The notes: generated by a model from the letters alone, not told the origin. Numbered from the stretch's first letter, positions 1 through 14,100 are shown. The stretch is 64,000 nt of DNA from Sarcocystis neurona (GCA_000727475.1 KL647289.1:5708019-5772018), one strand, 5' to 3'. A program made the numbers and translations.

Positions 1-181
1 CTCGCGTGGCTTCCGACGTGGGGCTTCTGCTGAGCTGGTAGTTCTGTTGTGCTGCAGCAACTGCGGCTCCCTGCATCACCCGTCATGCCCTCTCTGTGTG
101 TGCATCATTGTCGCTTGCTACCCTGCCGCCTGCTGCTGTGGCGCTGCTGCTGCTTCGTCCTGTGCTGCTGTCTGCATACAG

Positions 182-550
182 ATTCGTGGAGTGACGCTGA
201 AAGTGCAGTTCAAGAAAACGGGAGTCTTCAATAACGCGCTGCCCCAAGGGGCGGGTGCAGGGGCTTTCGTTGGCGGGGGGGGCGTGCTGCATCCATCTGG
301 AAGCACCAGCAACTCGGGCTTTTCTCTGTCTTCTGCAGGGTGCAACAGCAACAGCGCAGCAGGAGGGACGCACGCGTCAGCATCCACCCCTTTGTCCGCT
401 GCGTCCTCCCCGGCCGGCGGAGCCTTCAATACCGAAGCAGTCACGCCCAAAATTTCGCCTTCCCTAAACTCGCTGCTCATTTTTCTCGGACCCCCGGCTG
501 CACCGTACGTGTCAGAGATATGTGCGCAGGTGGCTGCTAAACTCAGAGAG
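182..550 (+). CDS. Gene 1 exon a
   Basis: The exon opens after a ..CATACAG acceptor with IRGVTLKVQFKKTGVF and closes ..VAAKLRE before GTGAGC. It is 123 codons, phase 0 at both ends. It mixes a Gly/Ser-rich middle with ordered-looking ends. A further exon could lie in 57-181, but I cannot fix its frame. Confidence 0.6.
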
Positions 551-3500
551 GTGAGCGAGAGAAAAAACGAATCGACAATCTGGACGCTGGGACTCGCAGC
601 AACGCGTGCAACGATGCAAAACTCCACGCTGCGGGTGTGCGTGAACGAGACGCCTGCGGACACTTGCAGCGGCCAGTGAGACGTATACGAGTGCAAGTGT
701 GCTTGCAATTTGTATGCATATCCTGGTACCCTGCCTGCGCTTTTGTTTGTGCGAAGGTATGCATATAACACCTAAGACGCCCGCCTACATTTATGCGAGT
801 ATGTCGACGAGCAGGTGTTCGTCGGCGCGGACGCCTAACACGTATGGGGCGCGACGGATAAAGAATGTGTACGCATGTAGGTGTGTGTGTGCGTGTGTAT
901 GTATCGGTGTGTACGAGTACGTAAGGGTCATAGATTTCTAAGTACGTACCGATACGTGGGTGCGCACCCCGCCTACTGGAGTGCCTGCTGCTGTTGCTGC
1001 TGCTGCCACTGCCCGCTGCTGCTGCTGCTGCTGCATTCAGTGTTGCAGCAAGACTGCTAGTCTTGCTGCTCTTGCAGCTGTTGCCTCCCACTCTGATGCT
1101 GTGGTGCTAATGTCCTCGTCCTCCTCCTGCGGCGGCCGCTGCTGCTCCGCGCTGCTGCTGCTATGCTTCTCAGGATTTGCAGCTGGGACTGGTGAGCGCC
1201 CAGCAGCAACCACAGCAGTCGCTTATGAACAGCGGCTCCGTAGGCATGCAGCAGATCGGGAGCGACGGGTTGCAGCTGAAGCAGCAACTGCAGGCACAAA
1301 GGTTTGAGGAGCCTCTCGGCACTCCGATGACCCGTTCACTCCTCAGTATGTCAGGCAGTGGCAACAACGGCAACGTGGGTGCCATATCGGATAAAAATGC
1401 GGGGTCAGGTGCTGCCGGGGTGACTGGGTCTTCTGTCACGACAGCAGCAGCAGGCAGCAGCAACGAAGGCCCTGCTTCTGCATTGTTGTCGTACGGTCTC
1501 ACGCAGAGTAAAACCCGTGCTTTAGGCTCCGATAGCTTGCAGCGCCGGCAGCTGCCCTACATGGATGCTGCAGCAGCCTCTGCTGCTGCACTTCTGCAGC
1601 AGCAGCAGTTACTGGCTTTGTCCCGACAGCAACAACAGCAGCAGCAGCAGCAAAAAACGCCTCATGCCATCAGCACGGAGAAGATATTGTTGCAGCTGCT
1701 GCAGCAGCAGCAGCTCGAACAACAGCAGCAACAGCAGCTCGCGCAGCAGCAGCACCGCTACGCCCTCGGACAGCGGGACGACGGTTCATCATCCTCTTCG
1801 TCTGCACAGGATATGCTGCTAACCGAAACGCTAATGCGCGCTGCCGCTGCTGCCGCAGCGGGGCGGTGCATCCAGGCCACACCTGAGCGCAGCAACAGTG
1901 AAGCATATGACGCCAGACAGCACCTGCAGCTGCAGCTGCGACAGCAGGAACAACTCCAAGATTTGCAGCAACAACAACAGCGACAGCAACGCCTGCTGCA
2001 GCTCGGCTGCTCCTCCAGCGGCTCCCTTCTTGACGCTGCTGCACAGGAGGAGCAACTGCATCAGCGAACGCGACAACCAGCAGACTTGCGAGATATGATG
2101 GGCCTGTCGGTAAGAAAGAACGCTCCACATGCTCGTGAATCAACCCGCACTCACTCAGGCGAAAACACCTACGCGTGTGTCTAGCGGCCCCTCTGTAGAC
2201 CAGGAGTGCGTACGAAGGTGTGTCTCTGATGGATATTGACGTAGGGTGAGACACCTGACTGTTCAGCGACAACTCACTTATGGGTACATATCTTCCCACG
2301 CTTTAGCGTTCGTGCTTTTTTCGTACATCGATATGTCTTCGACTACGTCCACGTGCACGCCACTGACCCTGCTGTTTCTACGTTCGGTGCGCCGTTGGCT
2401 GCAGCGCAGCACTGCTCGGGGGTGGCGTTGCTATTTCGTATTTCGTGCGGTAGCCTTGAACCACGTCTTAAGACCTCCCTGTGTTGCGAGTCGGTTTGCT
2501 GCTTTCAGTTGCTGCTAACGCTGCAGCGTGAGTTCACACATAAGCAGCCTGATCGCCTGTTTTTCACTGCATCGTGCAACTGCTGCTGTTGCTGCTGCTG
2601 GTGCTGCTGTCGCAACAGCTGTAGCTGCGCTGCTGTTTGCTCCCGTGACTGCAGCACTATCCAGTCTATTCGGAACCCCTAGGAAAGTCACTCACAACCG
2701 ACTCACTAGTTGCGCTGGGTCTTGCATCTTCACAGAGCGACGCCTCTGTAGATCCGTACACCGGAGCTGCAGAAGGAAACACTCCAGGCCTCCGCACTAA
2801 GGGGGGCGGCAGCAATATTAACACCCACAACAGCAGCAGTACCGCACGCACAAGCAGCGCTGGCGGCAACGGCTTTGACTTGCAGTTTCTACTGTCGGAG
2901 AAGAACAAGTACAATGACCTGAGCACGAGCGCTGCATCGCTCCAGGCCTGCTACAGCCGCGCAGATGCCACGCCTTCACACAGCACGGGCAGCAACATCA
3001 AGAGTAGCACCACCGGCAGCACAGACGGCAGCGTGGCCTTTACATCGCTGCAACATCCTTGGAATGACCTGGCTGCAGCCGCTGCTGCTGCTGTGCCGGG
3101 GGCAAAGGCAGGACGTCTCTCGGCCCTCAGCAACACCTCCGTTTCGTCGCACCCGCAGCAACTCCAGCCGAAGGACAACCGCATGCGTCCGCAGGAGCTG
3201 CAGCAGCAGCCACTCGCCCACAGCAGCAGCACACCAGTGTCAACGACAACCACAACCTTTGCAGAAGGCGAGGGCGTCTACAAACGGCTATCTCCCCAAC
3301 ATTTCATCGAAGGCCCATCGACGATTTCAACGGACTCAGGCAGTTTACTCTCCAGCAGTGCAGCAGCACGTCTTGTCGCTGCGGCTGACGAAAAAGCCTC
3401 TTACGCAGCAAGCAACAGCGGCAGCAGCAAAGACTTCGACAGCATCAAAAACCGCTCCGTAGGCAAGGCCGCGCATCAACTGCAGTCCAAGCAACACAGC

Positions 3501-5193
3501 TTTGCGGTTGCTTGCGGTGCTGCAGCTGGCTCTGCGGGCGCAGGACTCAGCGCATCATCTTCAACAGCAGCAGCAGAAGACCATTGCTTTGAAACGAAGA
3601 AGCAAACCCCGCCGCCCCCCAGGACCACGCAGGCCAGCGACGATGCAGAGGCCCTGGCAGAGGCGGAAGCAGACAACAGCGCTGCCTCAGCCGCTGCAGC
3701 AGGCGCAGGAGCTGCCGCCGCTGCCGGTGCCAAGGGACCAGCGACGCAGCAGCTGCTAGACGTTGCTGCAGTACTCATGAGGAAAGCGATGGAAGAAACA
3801 CCCGACGTAGAAGAATTGGCAAGGGTAATGACTGAGTTCACAAAAAGGAAGCAATTGATTTTCGCACATACATATGAGCCTCACACTCACAGATATATAC
3901 GTATACACTCACATAGATACATAGATAGATATGAAATATACAAAGAGAGTAAATATCTGTGTGTGAGTACAGTTGATTATCTGTAGCCAACTTGCACCGC
4001 AGGTGTGGCTTCCTTGGGTACTTGGCCGTCGGCTCGGATTCAAGCGGATGAACTGCTCTGACCGCCCATGAGCGCAATATCCGTCTGTGCAGGTCTGCTC
4101 TCGCTTTGTGTACGGGAACGCTACAGGGAAGTCAGTCGATGTAGAGAAGACAACGAAATGTGTCCGCCTCCTGGGCGAGGACGGGTGGACTGGCGGGCCC
4201 GCTCTGCAGCTTGTGCGGCGACTCGGCTTACCGACGTGTGTTTTCTCCGCCGCTTCCTTTCTTAAACTGATAGAGGTTGCCGCATGCCAGGCTTCAAGTA
4301 TAGAACTGGGGTCTGTTTGCACACACACACACAGATGCTGCGGTGAGCTGAATGTGTACATATATATATGTTTATATGTATATTATGTATGGGCATATGT
4401 GTATGTAAATCTATGTAGTGTATGCATGAATATATGTATATGTATATATATGTGAATGCATGCTTACCTCTACATGGGGACACCTATCTGTAAGTTGCAC
4501 ACGGTGCACAAGTGTACATTTACGCTCACATGTGTACGCGCGGTTCTGGCGACAGCTGATTGCCACTTCCGTGCAGCTCGAAGGACGCCTGCATCTGTGT
4601 TACCAAGTCGCTGTTGTGGGGGGAAGCGAAAGAAAAGCAAGGTCGTACTAGTGGTGCGGGACGGCGGAGCACGCAAGCGGCACAGCATCCTTGCGGAAGC
4701 CGGGGCAACATCTATGACGTAGTTGATATGCAGACGGAAAAGTGAGAGGAAAAGAGCAGCGTGGGGGAAGGAGGAAACGGAACAAGCAGCAGCAGCGTTG
4801 CACAGTCCAGCTCATGGGGATTTTCTGCTTTCCACTGTCTTTATAACGAGGACGCAGCATGCATGCAACGTGTAGCTTTTTCGTGACGCTGGTGCGTGCG
4901 CAAGAAAAACGTATATTTACCGAGAAGTACCTCGTCAGCCTGCGTCTGTGTTGCTGCAGCAACTGTATCATGCAACCCAAGATCTTCCACACGAGACGGT
5001 TCAGCAGCTGCTGCTAACACTTGCGTCAAACGGGTGGGGCGGCGGCGTCGGTGCGACTCCGACAGAAGAGGAGGAGGGAGAGGAGGAAGGAGAGGAAGAA
5101 GAAGAGGAAGCAACAGAGGAGCGAAGTCGCCGCGGCCCGGCAGACGGTGGCAGCAACTCCGCTGCGCTCCCCCCTACGTCTTTTCTCGTGTAG
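182..5193 (+). CDS. Unrecognised Q/A/S-rich multi-exon gene, 5' partial
   Basis: I do not recognise this protein. Proposed exons are 182-550, 1183-2109, 2736-3824, 4093-4275, 4577-4606 and 4960-5193. Every junction is phase 0. The first three introns have ordinary borders (GTGAGC..TTGCAG, GTAAGA..TCACAG, GTAATG..GTGCAG), while the last two donors (GTTGCC, GTCGCT) are weak. The middle exons carry long Gln, Ala and Ser runs of the kind common in Eimeria proteins. The first and last exons look more globular: a motif LLIFLGPPAAPYVSEICAQV near the end of exon 1, an LVRRLGLPTCVFSAASFLKL stretch in exon 4, and QLYHATQDLPHETVQQLLLT in exon 6. Exon 6 then runs into an acidic Glu-rich tail before the stop. 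No start codon is supported; the 5' end probably lies left of the window. Function is unknown. Confidence 0.55.
1183..2109 (+). CDS. Gene 1 exon b (polyglutamine-rich)
   Basis: The exon follows GATTTGCAG, begins LGLVSAQQQPQQS and ends DMMGLS before GTAAGA; 309 codons, phase 0 at both ends. It contains repeated Gln tracts (including nine Gln near 1626-1652), Ala7 and Ser runs encoded by CAG, GCN and AGC/TCN codons. No domain is recognised. Confidence 0.65.
2736..3824 (+). CDS. Gene 1 exon c (Ala/Ser-rich)
   Basis: The exon follows ATCTTCACAG, begins SDASVDPYTGAAEGNTPG and ends EETPDVEELAR before GTAATG; 363 codons, phase 0 at both ends. Ser/Thr/Asn-rich sequence gives way to poly-Ala and then to a more ordered helix-like end from about residue 335. 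Reading through the donor would instead run into simple TATA repeat, which supports the splice. Confidence 0.65.
4093..4275 (+). CDS. Gene 1 exon d
   Basis: The exon follows GTCTGTGCAG and begins VCSRFVYGNATGKSVDVEKT. It has no homopolymer and a globular composition. The end before GTTGCC is uncertain because that donor is poor; the frame stays open into a TATA repeat until about 4455. Confidence 0.5.
4577..4606 (+). CDS. Gene 1 exon e (tentative, short)
   Basis: After the acceptor CCGTGCAG the phase-0 frame reads LEGRLHLCYQ and then continues to a stop at 4649. Ending at 4606 before GTCGCT keeps phase 0 into the next exon. Other ends are possible, and a neighbouring frame (RKKSKVVLVVRDGGARKRHS) is also open here. 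Confidence 0.3.
4960..5193 (+). CDS. Gene 1 terminal exon with acidic tail
   Basis: The exon follows GTTGCTGCAG, begins QLYHATQDLPHETVQQ and runs to a TAG stop at 5191-5193. The middle is a Glu-rich stretch encoded by a GAG/GAA purine tract (about 5065-5120). A parallel frame over the same tract is Arg/Lys-rich, so the frame choice rests on the ordered-looking start. Confidence 0.5.
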   Translation, partial: QLYHATQDLPHETVQQLLLTLASNGWGGGVGATPTEEEEGEEEGEEEEEEATEERSRRGPADGGSNSAALPPTSFLV

Positions 5194-8100
5194 CAGCAAG
5201 TCAACGTCGCTACACGAGCGTCAGGGCTTGTGAAAGGCGTAAAGTCAAATGCGCGTTAAAAGGGCGGCCGCCTGTGCCGTCCCTGCGTCTCAGCAATGGC
5301 TGCTGCTTTGCCGCAGGCTTTGTTGCGAATTCCTTCTATCGACCGTGTGTAGCAGGAACGGGGCTTGCACGCTAGGCTCTACCTCCGTCACATGTCCTAT
5401 GTAAAACTGTGTAGGTTTCACTCTACGAAGGCAGGAGAAGAGTCCTTCACCACCACTACACGCACGTGACTTCGTACACAGATATCTCGAAATAAATATC
5501 CGCAGCCCCTGTGCGCGTCGGCTTTTGTATAGGTAACTACGAGGGATACAGGGATACATACGCAACTCACAGGCTCGTCCTCGAACACTATATATGTCTG
5601 AATTGTTTTTGTAACCGCACGGGTATCAATCGATCTACATATATGCATACGTCTTCTCTAATGCACTTGTACCGCCACAAATACACGCATATGTTGTATA
5701 TGAACGCAGCCACATCGAATGTCTGTCTGCCTCACACACCCGTCCCTACCCGTTAGAAACGTCTGCGCCGTCAGTGCGTGCGACAAGCTGCAGTGCGGTC
5801 GCATCAAAGTGAGGTAGACCTACACGTTCTCAACATGCAGTGCCTGTGGAAACATGGTTTGTCTTGAGTGGGGAAGAAAGCGTAGAAAAGAGAATAAAGG
5901 CCGCTTTATGTGACCGCAGGAGACACACACAACTGAGTCCTCTGTACGTGTCTATACCACAGGTAGTTCTACGCATATGTCTGTGTGCACGTGTTTTACA
6001 CTTCGTAGATATAGGTGTGTCAGCTTCGTGGACAGGCTGCGTGCATGGTGAGCTCTCCCCGCAACAATGAGACCCAGCCAGTTTCACAACCGTGTCACTG
6101 CTGCAAACTGATACAAGATATATCTTTTCATGTCTCTCGGCCACTGCACACGCCTGGTCGTCTGTGTTCACAGAAACGCGCACGCACGCGGGGGGCCTAC
6201 AAGCCGAGTGGGTCAACAACGTGCAGCGATGCTTGAAACGTATATGAAGTACCTGTGCGTACCCGCGGGAACCGCATAGGTGGGCCAGTGCGTGACTGCG
6301 TAATGCCGTGTCTCTCTTCTTAGTAACAGTTTCTTTGGGCACCGCCTGCAGCGGAAGGAGTGCTCCAGTCTCTATCGCTATGTGTCCGGCTGAAAGTCAA
6401 GTTGTTGAGGACGCGCTCTTGTGCTCTCACGTGTCTCTTCCATCAGCCCGTACCGCTTTTACCTCGTGCGTCACTTTGTTTGCTATCTAAGCGGCCGTCG
6501 TCTTCAAAAACTGCCACCTCCCGTGCAGATCTCCTCCCCTCTCTAGTGCGTACGCGTCCTTGTTCGTCGTAGGGTCTTTCAACTGTTCGCGCCCGCTGCC
6601 GTGATACATGCGTTCTCGGTGTCCACTAGCTATAGACAGTACGTCGCAGTTGTTCAACAACGGCGAGAGTCTTAAGCCTCCAAGGTAGACTCAACCGTCC
6701 TTTTACTTTTTATTCAGTAGGTACACTTACAGCGCTACCAAGTCCTCCCCTGTTTCTATAATGAAACATTGCGTCAGATTCATTCGCGCATCCGCGCTAG
6801 TCAACTCTGTCGGTCGAGTCGTCTGCGCGTTATCTATGAGTATGCAGATGCCCGACTCGTGTGAGCCTCTCAAATGGACGTGGGCGCAATTAAATGCAAC
6901 TCTACACGCCGACTAATGTGTGCACACGCATTCGAGCATAAGTGTATAAAGTCCATCTCGTGCATGTTTACTGCGGGGAGTGTGTGCTGTTCAGTGAGAG
7001 CAGGTAATATCTGTGGGAATTCTCGCGTATTGCGTTAAGTGAATGCCTACACGTAATATGCACATGTGTCATTCACGCATGTACATTTGCTGAATTATAT
7101 ATCCATCAGGACGTGGACATTGGGATATACGTGCCCGTGTGTGCAAAATTGGGAGGTCTGCTTGGAATGAAGGTCCCATTATTTGCACGAGAGCAGAAGA
7201 GCTATATTTCCAGGATGTGCTGTATCGACACACGTGGATGGCGTGTGTCTACACGAGTCGCAGCGCGTACGTACGCCTCAAATATTTTGTTTGAGAAGTT
7301 GCAGGTTTACATCTGTACCTCTGCGTATATATTTACTACGGATTAGTAGTGGGACACAGTTACACACATGTATAAGTGCATGCGTACGCAGGGTGTACTG
7401 TCTAGAGGGTTTTTACATAGGTTTCAAATTATGTTGGAATCCCCTGCGTTTACCTCTCGAAAAAGGCGCGAGTGTCGGACGGGCGAAGAATGCCCCGTTT
7501 GAGCGCAAGCGATGGGATGGTGGTCATCTTGTGCGCTCACTATGCTGCCAGGCGCGTGTGGTACAGTCACAGCTCTGCGTTTCAAAGGAGCGCAGTTCAA
7601 ACGATTTACTAGTGCCTGCGCTCACTTATATAGATGGTGTACCGACGTGCAAGTCAGTATATATAAAAGTGTACGTGAACACATACGTGTGCACGTACGT
7701 AAACAAGCGCGTATGTATCAATGTGGGTATTCCCCGACATAGGCACAGAGAGAAAGAATCCCGTATACGGACGTACCTACATTTACGAAAGCAGCACTAG
7801 CAAGGGCAGCAGCAGAAAGAGCAAATACCTGGGAACTCCTCGAAGCCCTGGAATTTCCTTGAACTTCGTTCTGCAGCAAGCAGTACGAGAAAGCGCGTAT
7901 CCCTTCATTTCGTCTTCTGTAGCCGGTGAAATACCATACCGGCGGAAGGGAATGCTTGAATTCAAAGCTCAATGTTTGTCGCAGCAGGAGCGGCAACAGC
8001 GAGGCTACACGAGCGTACTTTCCAGTCCATGGTGCAGCAGGAATACCCACAACTGCACACGTTTTAAACCCGTCCCGCTTCCTGCCGCATCAGCACCGAC

Positions 8101-11100
8101 AGCGATTCCTGCTGTTTGCGCTCACGTCTTTTGTTGCCTCCTCTGTCAGGAGCAGTGCAGCACAAGGGATTTCTTCAGGAGCGGCCTAAGCGAAAGCGCC
8201 TGCTTCGTCGTGCTTTTGCAACTGCTAGCTCATCATTTCGGAAAGAGCCTCTGACAGAAGGCGCGGTAAAGGAGGCACGTCCAAGATGTGGCCGATTAAT
8301 ATGTTTGTGTGCGAAGTACCACAGGTATTCAAGGGGCAATCTTGTTGTGACCCGTGTATACATGCTTACGTACGAAACATCAGATGAATATACAGAACTT
8401 CCCTATACACGTGCCTGCGCATTATTACAGCTCTTACATGTTTGCACTGTGTAAAATTGGTGTTTACACGTATGTGTGTGCCGGAGCGCATGAAGGAGTG
8501 CACGGTGAAACACCGCGCTCCACAAGGGCCCATGAGTTTACATACGGGCATACGAGTGTCCTTGTTTCGGATTTGCTTTCAGAAGTGAATGCAGGCGTTT
8601 ACGCAAGCGCACAGTAGTACTGCTGGTACTTAAAGTATGAAATTATGCGTTGCCCTGTGCCCGTATACGGGTAAATTGTGCCTGCCATGTATGTGTACGG
8701 TTACGCATGCGGACGCAGCAGAGGCGACGAACATTCATGCATAAGAAGCAAGGCTCACACATTGCGTACGTGCATGGCTACCTGAGTAAAAGGGAACTAA
8801 GTGCTTGAAGGTTCACATATGCGTTTAATGCAAAGTACGTACGTGTGTGCACGTAAGCGAGAAAATGCGTACAGATGTCCAGGGAATGTGTACCTTGAGA
8901 GGCAAGGAGGGACAACTGAGTCACTTATTTTATTCCAAGTTCGTTGAAGCAGGGAAAGGCGGGAGATTCTTCACGCGAAATCCTATGCAAAGAACGAGGC
9001 ATCAATGCGTATTTTTCGAAAATGTGCGCGCTGTTCATCTTTCTTCTTTTGTGCTCTATAAACTTGAAAAGTCAACCACGGTGTGGCTATATCAATTGCG
9101 TGCAGCCTCATGACGGCCTAAGGACACCTATATATGTTTATACACAAACACACACGCAGAACGTTCAGAAGTGTGTGTACGTCACCAGAAATTTTTTTTC
9201 GCAGCATACTCTCTTGTACAAGATCGCTGGTAACAGATGTCTGCGCTTCCTCGCCACGTCATTGAACGCGATTTTGCGAACATGCAGAGCCAAAAGGATC
9301 CACTGCAGACATTTGTGAGCGTGTAGAGCATGCGACTCACGAGCTACGGGGTAGCACAGTATCAAATGCAGGTAAAGACGAGTCGCTTTACACGCGTCCG
9401 CAGTTGCACTGCGTGCAAAGCCCACGCAAACACTGTGAAGCAGAGAATACGCAGTGGGAGGAGGCCGGCTTGACATGCAGTTGTACAAAGAAAACAGACG
9501 AAGCCAACGTGAACTGCAAGGTGATACCCATGCGTGCCGGGGCAAGTGCCACGTAAAACCAGACCACATCACGTTACATGTTCGCCAATGTCATGATGTC
9601 ACGCTCTGCGCTTTGAAGGCTAAACACGAAAAATCAGAGACGCTTGATCTGCCCCTTCATTAAAAGTGTAGTGTAAAAAGCTCACGTGAGAATCAACAGC
9701 ACTCACGCTCTGCTTTGTCCCTACTTTTCTATGTGTCTTTCTACATCACAACACATAAGCGTAGACTTACACGAGAGAATGAGGACGCTCAGGCATACTC
9801 ACATGTTTACGTTGACGCCCGTAGGAAAAAAAAACGCTCACTTGGATATTGTATGCACGTGTACGCATAAAAGTGTACAAACGTGTATCCGCGCGTCCAC
9901 AGACACGCAACTGCACATCTGCGTGTGTGTGTACGTGTGTGTGGGAGGCGTAGGCTGCTGCTGCGCTCTACGCTTTGCTCCTTGACGTAGGCGCTTCCTG
10001 CTCCACAACAGCCACAGCAGTTGTTGAAGCAAAGAATTTCGCCTTCTAGTATCGGGCCTTGAACAGCCACCCGCAGTGACGGCGTCTCTTCTGCCGAGTG
10101 GACACATGTGAAGGCCCATTAGTGTCACCTCCACTAAAGAGGGCGTGGTTTGCACTGCACCGCAGAGCAAGCACAGATCCGTGATAAGCGTGTGGAAGTA
10201 GACCCGACACCGGTATATACGCCTGTACGTACGTACAGGCATACATACGTATGCCTAAAGATACCGGAGGCCACTTGAACACACACGCGTGTGCACACAT
10301 AGAAAATGAAAGTCCCACTAAAGAGTAAATATACAGGGACACACTCGCATCCAACGCAAAATGTAACATGCACACATGTATGCATGTATATCCGGTTCAA
10401 AACGTATACAAGTTTGAAATTTGCTCTTTAGAAGTGAAAGACGCAGCTTTCGTCATGAGCGCTATAGCCAGTCGGACTGTTGCCGTAGGTGTCGCTTCCC
10501 CTATGCTGCCTAAGACCCAAAAGATACCGACACAGGTTTCTTGACGTTGGTGCGCGAGAGGAGTTCGCAGCAGTATTTCTACTTGTGCCACTAATAGTAG
10601 TAGGCTTGAATCCCGGTGTGGGCATACGGAGGGTACTCACAGTCCAGCATGTTTTCGCTGTGGAGCGTGCTGTTCCCCATTTGCGAACGCTGAAAATTAA
10701 CGCGGATAATAAGCTTTACGTAGATCTCGAATGAACTGCAACCTCACCCGACTTGCGAAGTGCCTAAACAGTGCATCTACGTACGTACCTCCCCACATGC
10801 ATCTCTATCCATCTCTCTGTCTCCCTGTACAAATAGATGTACCTGGATCTGAGTAGGGAGATGCGAAGTTATGCTCGAGTGTGTGTGTGCAAGAGAGGGG
10901 GGTGAGCGCAGATGCAACAGAAAGTTTAGAACACGGTCTTGGCAAGCTTTTAATAGTAATGGACTGGACGCCACTGTGTGGTTTCTTGGCGTCGAAGTGT
11001 TTCGATGGAATTTCGTATGCACACGTGTCCCAAATTGAGAGGAAGTGCTTCACGGCCTTTAGACAAGCCGTGACGACCATGGTAGAAATCGTCCATGTAC

Positions 11101-14100
11101 ACAAGTGTCCATGGCTCTGTATTGATGAACTCGTCTGTGGACGGGTGGGTGCTTAAAAATCGATGCCGTCGTCTCGTCTGTGCGTCTTGTGCGCCTGTTC
11201 GCGGATCATGGAGACCCTGTGTCTATGTACACGGGTACACGTAGTATTAAGTATATATGGAGAAACAGATCTACCCACGTAGATGTCTGCGTTGACAAGG
11301 GTAGGACTTTGTGTCATATCTGTTTACCCGTGTAGGTCGGTTGATCTTTAATGCGCACACATGTACGTACGTTTGGGGTTTTGCGTGTTCGTGCTTTCTA
11401 CGATTTCGAAGTTCTTGTTCTCTGACAATGACGCGATACCATTCCGCATGCCACGCTTCCCTCCACGACAACAGTTACTCGGGTTCTCTGGCTACCAGTT
11501 TCGTGCAATTTCTAATTTTTCTACTCTTCGGCATGCTTTCCCCATTTCTCTTCTCCTGCGTCCTTCAGTAGTAATCGACATCGATCGAACCTCTCACATA
11601 TGGTTTTGTAGCAGTAGGTTGCTTTTTTATTTGTGCTACAGCTTACTTTTCCGTTCGGGAAAATGGACACCCCCCACTATCAAAAACATTCTTGCCTGTA
11701 TCTCTGCGGGAATTATTGCCTGCGGTTTCGACTACTGTCCACCTTCACTCTACGCCCCTGCCGCAAAGACACGTCAAAAACCTGCACTCCTGGACGCCGC
11801 CGAATTCTCCTTCTACTTGCTCTCGAGGTGGAAACCTGCGGCAGCGGCAGTGAGCAAAGATCCTCGACACGAACAGTAGAATAAAATCCGCGGCGCGCCC
11901 CGATTTCTCATTTTCAAAGTGAAGATACAGAGGCGATAACCACCACTTTGCCATACAGCTTGTGACCCAAAGAAATTTTACAACTTTAGCGATGGACACA
12001 CACGCTAAATTGCTCTAGTATTCGACGTGAGAGAGGGAACTCTGCAAAGAGGTGGGAGCGTAAGTCAACAGCACAGACGTGCCAAAGAGACGTGCAACAT
12101 CCAGATAAACTTCATGCATGTCCACTTAAATTTACAGATATATACACATGTTTTATGTACGGTCTGTCTTCTGGGAGAATTTGTGTATTCACACGTCCAC
12201 AAAGGCACCGGATGATAAATCAGGTGGCGCCGGGGTGGCCAGGGGCATGCACGGAGACACGTGCTGTATCCGCAGGAGTGCGAGAGTTGTCTACTAACGT
12301 TGCTTTTCGCGTGTTTCTGCTACGGAGAGAGTTTCTATGGGAATAGCTACTGTGCCGTTTGTCTTTACTGTTGCGCTGAGGATGACAAACGAGCTTTGAA
12401 TGCTTGAACCGTGCCATATAATGGATTTCTTTGTCATGTAAAATTGTTCTCCTTTGCAGAGTCGACGTTCGCGTCCCCGGTCACACATACAGTACACAGT
12501 GCACAGTCCTCCACAATCAATACAGCTGTACACTTGTACGTTTCAAGTATGTTTGTGTGTGCGTTTGTGTGTATGTATTAATGGACATGAGTATATGTAT
12601 GCACATAATACTCGTGAGTTGAATAATAGGTATGCTGCCAAATGTGTATATGCATAGAAGCAGAGCTTCACAAGTATATTGCTAATGCAAAGACACAGCT
12701 GCAGAATTACATCCCCCAGCCGTAATATATTTTTGGGGAGAAGTGCAAGCTATTTCACGCATCCTATATCTACATATGTGTATAGCTATGTATAAATATA
12801 AATACATAGATATGCGTCTGACGCATGTCTGCCGAAGCATGAATTGCGTGTGTGTGCGTTTGAATCTACTTCCTGACGCTCCACGCGAACACCCTGCGAG
12901 GGCTATTTATACCGGCTTCCACTCTCCCGTCGGCCACTTAAACAGCACTCCATTCCGTGGATGCTAAATACTCATGTTGCACTTTTTGCATCTCTATCGT
13001 TCCACGCACAAAGCTCTACAGAAAAGAGGAGAAAGGCTGTGCAAAGAGGGGGAGCAATTTCTTCCCTACTGTGCACCGAAGGGTCATTTTACCAATATCG
13101 GCACGGGACGCACACCGCACCCGCGCAGCAGCGCGCAGTCAGAAAATGCAGCACCACATAAACGGAAGGAAAAGCTTGTGTTTGAGCCCATCATAATCTT
13201 TTTTGTTCCCACTCAGCTCGTCCGTCTTCTTCCTCTCTCTTCCTTTTCTCCTCTTCCATCGTTTCTGCTCGTATGTCGTCCTGTCTTTCCACTCGCCGTC
13301 CTCTTTCTGTTCTACTCTTTTTTCTTCTCTTCTCGACCCCTCTGTTCATCTATTTTTCTCCTCCTTTTCCTTCGCTTTTCCTCTTCCGTCGTGGTCGCTG
13401 CTCTCTTCTTCCTTACTTTCATTTCGTCTGCAGGTCTTCACTCCCGTGGCTTTTTCTTCTCCGTCCCTCGGGCGCGTTTCTCCTCCTCCACCCTTCCCTC
13501 TCCCCCGCCTAAATCTGCCTCCGCTTCTGTGAAGTAACTACACAAGTAGCTGCCTACACCACGAGAACCCGTGGGAACCGCTCGCCTCCAAACTGACAAA
13601 TAGATGCAACAGCTCCACACCGCCTCCGCAGGGGAGGAAAGAAGGGCGAGGCACACGCAGAAAAACAGGAGATGTAAACCAACGCAGGACTGCAAAAATT
13701 CAGAAGATGGATACGCGTGGAGACAAAGGGAGCCACTTCTCTGTCGCGCGCACTCAACGCCGAGCAGCTGCTCCCCTGCACCTGTCGCAGCGCCTGCGAA
13801 ATTTCCTTATCGACCACGAATTTGATAGCCGTAGGCCGGTTTACCTTTTTAAACTCTATCGTGTGTATACTGTGTATAGGCACACGTGCCTTCCTATATA
13901 GGGGTAGTTCTCTGGCTGTGTGTAATCCTAAACGTATAAATACGTGCGTTCGCGTAGATATACATACGTGTATTCATATATATATGTATATTACGTGGGT
14001 ATGGAGGTACGTTCTCATACATGTCGACACACGTGTGGGTCTCCGCGTGTTATTTTTTGCGACCTATATACACGTGTATGTATACGTGTATGTGTGCATA

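Noticed and set aside
7721..8254. 177-codon plus-strand ORF in the gene-poor block
   Set aside because: No ATG-based start, no motif, no homopolymer signature of local genes, and the opposite strand is equally open.
10428..10640. Possible RNase H-like fragment (GYSAHDES) on the minus strand
   Set aside because: The match is only a few residues and lacks the catalytic acidic pattern, so it was not used to support the retroelement call.
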